A stretch of DNA of 64,000 nt from Sapria himalayana (Eukaryota; Streptophyta; Magnoliopsida; Malpighiales; Rafflesiaceae), in contig JAREIK010002662.1 in NCBI GenBank assembly GCA_029783825.1, positions 256,001 through 320,000 on the forward strand, written 5' to 3'. The position numbers and the translations under genes were made by a program. The notes beneath the pieces were generated by a model. It was not told where the DNA came from and did not search any database. It worked only from the letters and a program-made list of their open reading frames with translations. This document shows, piece after piece, positions 56,558-64,000 of the stretch; positions within the stretch are counted from its first letter, which is position 1, and each line of letters opens with the position of its first letter.

Positions 56558-58188
56558 TAGAGTTATCAAACGAGATGGGCCAGCCCGGCTCGGCATGAGG
56601 CACGACCAGATTCTACAGTGACTAGCCCGGCATGACACGGGTATTTTCTGTGCCCTTGCCCATGCCATGTCGTGCCGTGATGAGGCCAACCGGGCCTCCT
56701 GCCATGCATGGCCCAGCATGGTACGTGGCCCGGTTTGCCCGATACCTCAGCACGAGTTGAGGTTCCACTACTGTACCACCCCATCGAGCTAAGGCTCAGC
56801 CCGACAGATCCAAAAACCAAGCCATGGTACTGGTCTACCATTCCATCTTTTTATTGTCTTGCTGCTTGCATGGACCCTAGGGTTAAGGTTGAAGGGGTAG
56901 ATAATATTTTGACTTAAATTTCCTCACGCATGAACATAGAAATCCCACCTAAAGGGTTCATCCACGAGAAGTTGACTAACCTTTTCACATACTACGATAC
57001 TAGGTATGGTGGTAATAGTTGTGAGGCAGTGAGTACGGACATTGATACCATATTCGGAGATGATAATTTTTTTATTCAGTTAGATAGGAGGAAATGATGG
57101 GGTGGACCGTCGAATAGGAATGAGCTGTCTCGGTACTTAGATACTAATTACTGCTCAATCCTATCACATTCTGATACTCAGAATCTTAATATATTATAGT
57201 AGTGGAAATCATATGAGTTTATCTTTCATGTGCTATCTAAGATGACATGGGATCTACTGACTCATTCGGTATTGAGCAAAACATCAGAGTCTGCTTTTTC
57301 TATTGAAGTGAATATGATTTCAGATAGGAGATAGAGATTACATCCAAATATTGTTTAGGCTTTAGCATGCATGAATAATTAAGAGGATTTGAGGTTTAGC
57401 ATCAAGGATACTACTGGGACTAGGAGTGGGACTACAACGAAAGCGGAGGAGTTGATTGATGATGATGATCTATATGATAGCGATATTGATATTGAGGTTG
57501 AGTATGATAATGATATGTCAATGGATGATTGATAAGGTTGCTACTTGATGCTTGACTATTGACGATTGCGTGATTGCGACACGTCGACAATGACACTTAT
57601 GTTATAGTTATGCTTTTGCTTATGAGTTATGCTTGATTTTGATTTTTGATTTCGATGTTTTATAATTATTTTTATTTATATTGTATTTGCTTTGGTTTGG
57701 TCATTTGCCACTTAACTTTATGAGTGTGACTTTGTTATTTTTGTTAAATAAATTGTGTTTATTTTATTTTTTTGTTTAATAATTTCATCAAAAATTCTAA
57801 AATATAATTCTAATAAATTATAATCTAATTAATACATAATTAAAACAAACAACATAAAAAAATAAACTTTATAACTATTCAAATATCTACAATTTACAAT
57901 TTAAATATTTTTAATCATTATCTAATTTATATTTTATAATTACATAAATATTATAATCAAAAAAAATGAAAAAAATAAAAAAAATATATAATTTTTTTAA
58001 ACTGGCCCATATGTGTCTGTTCTGGTCCATACAGGCTTGACCCGGCACGGCCAAAAACTAGCAGTTCCAACCATGCAGTGTCGGGCATAGCCTAAATAAA
58101 TCATGTTGGGCCGGCATGGCACGGTAGCACGGTTGGGCCCTCAAAAATTGTGATGGGCTAGCCCGACACGACCCGTTTGACACCTCTA
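56558..58188 (+). mobile_element. hAT element (hAT-g) with perfect 8-bp duplication inside copia gag
   Basis: Starts TAGAGTTATCAAACGAGATG and ends CCCGTTTGACACCTCTA. ATTGGTGG flanks it on both sides (56550-56557 and 58189-58196), an exact 8-bp target duplication, and copia gag reads on across it. 1631 bp, with GC-rich ends (56571-56830 and 58003-58180) and an AT-rich tail half. It holds the 3' half of a transposase gene but no BED finger or N-terminal domain, so it is an internal deletion derivative. Confidence 0.97.
56930..57540 (+). pseudogene. hAT-g transposase C-terminal remnant
   Basis: Plus strand: KGFIHEKLTNLFTYYDTRYG near 56953-57010, GPSNRNELSRYLDTNYCSIL near 57105-57160, WKSYEFIFHVLSKMTWDLL near 57204-57260 and SKTSESAFSI near 57275-57305, followed by DRR-RLHPNIV. 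This is the hAT dimerisation domain, the same family as the copy at 12992-13450. An acidic stretch ends it (DDDLYDSDIDIEVEYDNDMS, 57458-57520). Stops at 57097, 57197, 57330 and others show it is inactive. Confidence 0.88.
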
Positions 58189-58860
58189 ATTGGTGGTGAC
58201 AAATAAGAGGCCACAACCTATTTCATTCAAGAATAAAGGGAACAAGCTCCAGAAGAGGTCCAAGGAAGGTGACACTTGTCACTATTGCAAATAGAAAGGA
58301 CATTGGAAAACTGAATGCCCAAAGAAGAAAGTAAGACTAGTACAGTAGGGTTAACCTAATCCCCCCCCCCTGCCTGTTGCTACCATGGCTTTTGATGACT
58401 TGAATGATGGAGAAGATCTTGTGCTGGTAATCTCTACAATGATTGCAAGATCATATTCTTGGATACTGGTTCTTCCTTCCATATTAGTACGTACTTGGAG
58501 TGGTTCAGCAGATATGACATGAAGGAAGTTAGCCATGTTGTGGTGGGGAACAGGCAACCATGTAAAGTGGTTGGAATCGGCATCGTCATACTGAGAACAT
58601 ATGATGGCCGAATTGTTTTATTATCCAATATAAGGTATGTTTCTGAAATGATAATGAATCTAATCTCTCTTAGTGTTCTAGATGATCAAGGATGTTCATT
58701 CAGTGGTGGTGAGGGAACACTGAATATTTACCGAGGAGATGATATCATACTGAAGGGGCGCAAGAGTGGAACCCTATACATACATCTAGGTTCCACAATG
58801 ATATGGGCTATTGCTGTCACATCTAGAGCGGCAACATATGAAGATAAAGTTGATCTTATC
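58189..58860 (+). pseudogene. Copia element H: gag end, zinc knuckle and protease
   Basis: After the hAT duplication, gag continues with FKNKGNKLQKRSKEGD-like sequence and a zinc knuckle CHYCK-KGHWKTECP (58271-58320; one stop replaces a residue inside). The protease follows with IFLDTGSSFHIST at about 58455-58490 (catalytic DTG intact), EVSHVVVGNRQPCKVVG, and NIRYVSEMIMNLISLSVLD. The protease stretch is one open frame of 136 codons. It would mature the Gag-Pol polyprotein. Confidence 0.93.
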
Positions 58861-59730
58861 GGACTATAGCATAAGCAACTCGTACATATGGGAAAGAAAT
58901 GTATGCAAATTCTCTCTGATTATAATCTTCTAGTTGGTCATAAAATTAGTAAACTTAATTTCTGTGATCATTGTGTTTTTGGTAAGAAACATAGAACTAA
59001 GTTAGGCAAGGCTATACACTACACAAACAATATTTTGGATTACATCCATGCTGACTATTATGGCCCCCTTCTAGAGTCACATCTCCTGGGGGTGCTAAAT
59101 TTTATTTATGTTTAGTTGATGATTACACCAGGATGTCATGAGTATTCATGATGAAATAAAATTTCGAAACTTTTATAAAGTTTAAAGAGTGGGTTAGCTT
59201 AGTGGAAAACTAAACACAAAAGAATGTTAAACTATTGCGAACAAATAAAGGTATAGAATTTTGTTCATCATATATTTCATGAATTCTATAAGGACAAAGA
59301 TATTGCCAGACACAAAACTACTAGGGATACTCCTTAGCAGAATGACATTGCTGAAAGAATAAACCAGACTTTTCTGGAGAGAACTAGATGTTTCCTTTCT
59401 TAATCAGGCTTATGCAAGGAGTTTTGGGCTGAACCTATTAATACAGCATGCCATCTAATAAACAAATCCCCACATAGAGGAATTAATGTTAAAATTCCAA
59501 TTGAGGTGTGGACTGGTAAACTTGTAGATTATTCAAACTTGAAAGTGTTTGGGTTTGTTGCTTACTATCATGTAAATGATGGTAAGCTTGAACCACGAGC
59601 AAAAAAAGGAATATTTATAGAAAATGGTGATGGAGTCAATGGATTTTGTATCTGGTCACTATCTTAAATGAGAGTGATTCTCTCTAGAAGTATCACCTTT
59701 GATGAAAGTGTCATCTTAAGATAAATACCT
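58861..59730 (+). pseudogene. Copia element H: GAG-pre-integrase and integrase
   Basis: 58888-59115 is open with MGKKCMQILSDYNLL, then FCDHCVFGKKHRTKL (zinc-binding CxxC and K-R) and LDYIHADYYGPL, the start of the DDE core. From 59115 frames shift: LMITPGCHEYS-like, FHEFYKDKDIARHKTT, RDTPQQNDIAERINQTF-like near 59325-59365 and RTRCFLS near 59380, then a CHLINKSPH / WTGKLVDYSNLKVFGFVAYY segment (59445-59570). All copia integrase landmarks are in order but not in one frame. Confidence 0.9.
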
Positions 59731-60850
59731 TGTCCTATCTAGTTACCAGATGTTCTTCAAGCTGAACTTAAGGTGAAGCTAAAATCTGAATATGTAACTC
59801 CAAGAAGGATGCATGTTGTCTCTAGACAAATAATAGCTAATCATGAAAATGATGCTAAGTCTATTACTGAACCTAATTCTGAACCTGCACATGAAGGGTC
59901 TATTACCTACTGTATTACAAGGGATAGACGAAAAAGGGCTAATGTAGGCCCTCCTCTGAGATTTGGCTTTGATGGGTTTGTAGGGTTTTTTCTACAAGTT
60001 GCCAGAGAGATTGATATTTTTTAACCATCTTCCTTCACGAATGCTGTTAGATATCCTGAATTTAAGTCATGGTTAGTTTCCATGAATGAAGAGATTGAAT
60101 CTCTTCATAATAAAGGTACTTGGATTATTGTACCTAAACCTAAAGGGAGAAAAATAATTTCTTGCAAATGGGTTTTCAAGAAGAAAAATGATGCCTTTAT
60201 AGCTGGTGGTATAAAGTTTAAGGCATGTCTAGTTGAAAAAAAGGTTCAGACAGAAAGAGGGTGTCGATTACAATGAGATATTCTCTTTTGTAGTTAGACA
60301 TATCTCAATCAAGATGCTTCTTGCATTAGTGGCACATCAAGACCTTTAACTTGAGTAACTAGATGTTAAAAATAATTTTCTTCATGGATATCTGGATAAA
60401 GAAATTAACATGAGCCAGCCTGAGGGTTTTGAGGTATCAGGTAAGGAAACCCACATTTGTAAACTTCTGAAGTCCTTTTATAGTAGTTGTTCCCATAAGG
60501 GGACTGAAGGAAACCCCATCAGTGGTACAAGAGATTTGACTGTTTCATGACTAATCATAGATATAGTAGGTATGACCATGATTGTTGTGTTTATTTCAAA
60601 AGGCACAAGGATGAGTCATATATCTACTTGCTATTGTATGTAGATGATGTGCTTATTATTGCAAGAAATAAATTTAACATTTAGGAATTGAAAGATCTTC
60701 TCAATTCTGAATTTGATATCAAAGATCTTGGAGGAGAAAAGTAAATTTTGGGTATAGAAATATTCAGAGATAGAATTAAAAGAAAGTTGTATCTTTCACA
60801 GAAACAATATTTTAAAAATTCAGAGATAGAATTTGCTTCTAATGTCTATT
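59731..60850 (+). pseudogene. Copia element H: reverse transcriptase
   Basis: A linker (59773-60024) is followed by MNEEIESLHNKGTWIIVPKP and GRKIISCKWVFKKK (60082-60190), the start of the RT. Frame-shifted parts read LDVKNNFLHGYLDKEI-like near 60360-60405 and QPEGFEVSGKE near 60417. The LLLYVDDVLIIARNK segment with an intact YVDD lies at 60629-60673, and EFDIKDLGGEK follows near 60710. One or two frameshifts and a few stops interrupt an otherwise complete RT. Confidence 0.92.
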
Positions 60851-61545
60851 AATATTAAAATTTTGCCTCACCTCTAAATCTGAAAAGGAACAAATATTTA
60901 AGGTTCCTTATTCTAGTGCTATCAGGAGCCTCATGTGTGCACTTGACCTAATATTGCTCATGTAGTAAGTATAGTGAGTAGGTTTATGATAAACCCTAAT
61001 CAAGAGTACTGGAAAGTTGTTAAAAAGATACTTTGGTACCTCAAGGAGACTTCTGATGTTGCTTTGATATTTGGTAATGAATTTGAACTCATGCTGGAAG
61101 GATATTCTTATTCTGACTATGCAGAAGATATTAATAGTAGACAGTCTATGACTAGTTATGTCTTCACTATATGTGGTTCTTTAGTTAGCTGAAAAGCCAC
61201 ACTATAATCTTTTATTACTCTATCTTCTACTAAAGAAGAGTATGTGGCTCTGATTGAAGCTGTGAAGGAAGGAATATTATTGAAAGGCTTTCTAAAGGAC
61301 CTTGACCTTTATGAAGAGGTTGCAATAGTTTTCTATGACAACCTTAGTGATATTTATATAGCAAAAGACCAAGTGTACCATGAGAGGAAAAAACACATTG
61401 ATGTGCGAAATCATTTTCTTCGATCTTAGAAGATGGTACAAGTAAATAAGATTGAAACTTTTGATAATTCAGCTGACATGTTTACCAAACCTATTACTCT
61501 AATAAGTTAGACAATGTCTTGACTTACTGAACATATCAAATCAGA
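60851..61545 (+). pseudogene. Copia element H: RNase H
   Basis: 60974-61192 carries MSRFMINPNQEYWKVVKKIL and WYLKETSDVALIFG, then SYSDYAEDINSRQSMTSYVF (first acidic residue in SDYA). 61244-61429 carries ALIEAVKEGILLKGFLKDLD, DNLSDIYIAKDQVYHERKKH and IDVRNHFLR. The tail near 61480 reads ADMFTKPI, the usual end of copia pol. It would degrade template RNA. The PPT-like TTATGGTGAAGAT precedes the 3' LTR at 61620. Confidence 0.92.
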
Positions 61546-61619
61546 TGTAGTGTTATTTGGACTAACTGTATATAGAGAGTGTCTCTCTATCTGAATGCAA
61601 AACAAATTATGGTGAAGAT

Positions 61620-62213
61620 TGTTGTATATTATTTTGTTTTAATAAACTATTTTGTATAACCAAAATTTGTTTTTTATTTCAATATTTTGTTAGTGCAGGC
61701 AATAAAATATTGAAAAGTTGAGAATGTAGCAATAGATAATAATGGGGGGCCTACTAAACGATTAGTGGGCTGAAGAAAATTTTGGAGCACAACTTAGTCC
61801 ATCCAAGTAATCTGACCCGCTCCGTTTTGATATCGAGAAACTAGTTGATATAAATTGATTTTTATTTCTATTTTTCCCTATTGTAATTTTTTTTGCGGAA
61901 CTATTCATCTCCTCATTTTTATCATCTCTGCATGATTTTTCTTCACGACTACTACTACTCACAAATCTGTAAGACATTTTTGGTTATAATTTGTAAGTGC
62001 ATAAGTATTTTTCTGATGAATATAGCTAGTTGTGCTAAATGACTAGTGAACCACGTTATTTTCTGTGTTTCTATTATAGTTTGATTTTCTATCATGGTTT
62101 GTTGGATTGTGGTTTGATATACTGTAATTATGGATATATCATTTGATATTTTTTATTTTCTTCATCTTCTGAATCTGAGAAATCTTAAACATTGAGAGCA
62201 TAATTACCTAATA
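61620..62213 (+). repeat. 3' LTR of copia element H
   Basis: TGTTGTATATTATTTTG start; the end reads CCTAATA where the 5' LTR reads CCTAACA. It has an extra roughly 50-bp segment near 61675-61735 (TTTCAATATTTTGTTAGTGC ...) absent from the 5' copy. Flanking 5-mers ATCTT (left of 55228) and GTCTC (right of 62213) agree at 3 of 5, compatible with a decayed duplication. Confidence 0.9.
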
Positions 62214-63400
62214 GTCTCCTCCTCCTTTTCTATCCAATTGTCATTCGAATTTTTTAAACCTTTTATTTTATGTTTCTAGGTTCTTATTTTAGCCATAGCG
62301 TAGAAGAATTTCATATTCCTATCTCTCGCTTTTAGCCATTTTATTTTTGATATTTATTTCCAGAAAACCTCCTCCATGTGAATTCTAATCCTCAATTCAG
62401 CTTTCCCTTTGCTTACTTCACTCCTATTTGCTCCATCTTGAGCCTCCTCGTATCTTGTTTTCATTGTGACTACTTTTTCCTCTGCTTCCTGAATTTTTTT
62501 ACTAACTTTGACAATGATATCTTTGTTCCATTCGCCCATACATATTTTTAAGCTATGCATCTTACTAGCCCAAAATTTGCATTGGGTTGCCAAATGCAAG
62601 TTTTGTCCATGAGTCTTTGACTACCTTGATAAACCTTTCATGTAGGCACCACATGTTTTGAAATTTAATACATTTAGATTTTCTCCCCTTATTTTGAGAT
62701 GATATAAGCAATGGACTATGATCTGAATAGGTCCTTTTCAGGTGTCTAACACCTATAGCTCCGTACATTTCAACCCATTTTATATTATATAAGACTCTAT
62801 CTATCCTAGACCAAATAGCTTCTCTTTTCCTTCAATTATTATACCATATATATCTAGAGCCTAGAAATTCTACTTCCATTAGATTCGCATTGGTAATTGC
62901 CTCAATAAAATGAGATATTGCTTCTGTATCAGGGGGTCTTCCACCTTTATTTTCACCAACATTTGTAATTACATTAAAATCCCCTTTTATAATCCAGGGC
63001 AACTTCTTGGATGCCAGTTCCTTCATCTCCTACCATAATTTTTCATGTTTTCTTTTATATTCTTTGCACACACCACTAAGATCATTTCTTTTGCATTCTT
63101 TCTGATTTTAAAGGTGATAATTTGTTCTGATCTTTTATGATTTTGATATCTAAATTATCCTACCACATAATCTATAACTTACTATTGGCATCCACAAATG
63201 CATTTACCAATCCCATTATCTTTTTATATTTATCTAGTTTACTTTTATCCACCATCAGTTGCACTATAATTATGATTTTTATTTTGTGTATTTAAATTAT
63301 TTTTGAGTCTATTTATCGATGAGGTATTCGCTACCCCTCTTATATTCTAGAACAAGACTTTATCCATTATATGTATATTTTGCTTGTGCCCTCTATGTGC
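62214..63400 (-). pseudogene. LINE (L1 clade) endonuclease and connector remnant
   Basis: Minus strand, the 5' part of the LINE whose RT lies at 53601-55227. SINRLKNNLNTQ-like start near 63310; a middle part; then LPWIIKGDFNVITNVGENKG (63002-62945; the W-x-x-GDFN motif of apurinic-type endonucleases); FIEAITNANLMEVEFLGSRY and W-NN; RTYSDHSPLLI (62730-62700; the SDH catalytic motif); and a connector with EWNKDIIVKVSKKIQEAEEK and AELRIRIHMEEVFWK (62540-62357). The protein would nick target DNA. Stops separate the pieces. The frame is cut at 62214 by copia H. Confidence 0.9.
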
Positions 63401-64000
63401 ATTTTGATTCATTTTGCATATTCAAATATTTTTTTCATATTTCTCGGTGGTTTACTTTAACTAGGCTGCCCCTGGTCAATTACTATTTCTAATTTATTCC
63501 GCTCCTTTCCTAACAACAATCCCATGAGCTTGACTTCTTCCATCACCTTCTCTATGGAAAAAGTACCTTTTCACTATTTGTTCATTCTTGTATCATCGAG
63601 GCACCTTTTTAATTCGATCTTGTGAGGTTCTTTATCTTTATCAAATAAGGGGCAACGTTTTGCCTTCGACTCATCTGAGAGGAGATCATCCTCAAACCAA
63701 TTATAATCATTTATCCTTACCCCTTTCTATCCTCCTCTCCTTTTTCCCCCAATTCCAATCCCCCCCCCCCCCCCCCCCCCCCCCTTTCCTTCCTACTATG
63801 CTTTCTCCATCGCCTCTTTGCTCCTATTTTTACTCCCCCTTTTTTACCCTGTCAGCCTCTCCTTCTCTTAGACCCAACAAAATTCTTGCACTCCCTCCTA
63901 CCTTATGCCATGTATTCTGCCCATTCCAACTCTCTCTCTCTCCTGGCCTATCCTTCTTATCTTCAGCCCATTTTTTCTTCCAGTTCCCTTTCCATTCTCT
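63401..64000 (-). pseudogene. Probable LINE ORF1 remnant
   Basis: Minus strand upstream of the endonuclease: DDLLSDESKAKRCPLFDKDK and HKIELKRCLDDT near 63690-63595, and a W/K-rich part near 63990-63880. This charged composition fits the end of a plant L1 ORF1 (RNA-binding protein), but no definite motif is seen. The rest continues beyond the window. Confidence 0.45.
63760..63784. repeat. Poly(C) homopolymer, 25 bp
   Basis: An unbroken run of C. Long homopolymers like this are hard to sequence, so its length may not be accurate. Confidence 0.95.

Overview
This is an AT-rich plant nuclear region. The evidence is a ZF-HD homeodomain gene (a plant-specific family), plant-type Ty1/copia, Ty3/gypsy and Athila-like LTR retrotransposons, an L1-clade LINE with an RNase H domain, and hAT transposons. 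I cannot place it below flowering plant. Only one intact cellular gene is visible: an intronless zinc-finger homeodomain (ZHD) transcription factor on the minus strand at 22208-22927. Almost everything else is old, nested and mutated transposable elements whose reading frames are broken by stops and frameshifts.

Layout: 0-1.4 kb copia integrase remnant (minus). 1.4-1.65 kb 71-bp tandem repeat. 2.26-4.5 kb copia pol remnant with a 3' LTR (minus). 4.5-6.0 kb tandem duplication and microsatellites. 6.26-17.2 kb one copia element (plus), split by a small hAT element (7031-7487) and by a large hAT (9691-16318) that itself holds a hAT with transposase remnants (12214-15891). 17.2-21.4 kb copia element with LTRs (minus). 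21.4-23.4 kb the ZHD gene island. 24.08-24.40 kb hAT MITE. 25.2-25.8 kb gypsy remnant (minus). 26.6-28.3 kb copia RT/RNase H (plus), its LTR carrying a hAT at 28341-28939. 29-51.7 kb Athila-like material (minus): four related 2-kb LTR units, two gag remnants, one protease, two GAA-rich blocks, and a nearly complete gypsy element (38809-45704) with both LTRs inserted in it. 52.4-64 kb an L1-type LINE (minus) split by a copia element (55228-62213), which is itself split by a hAT (56558-58188) with a perfect 8-bp target duplication.

The strongest single thread is one hAT family with the terminal motif TAGAGGTGTCAAATGGGC and GC-rich ends. It is present in at least six copies with 8-bp duplications decayed to different degrees, so the order of events can be read. 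I found no CRISPR array, tRNA or rRNA, and no convincing undescribed gene system. The less ordinary signals are the hairpin array inside the 7.0-kb hAT element, the GAA-rich blocks tied to Athila LTR ends, and a short degenerate terminal ORF next to the Athila polypurine tract.
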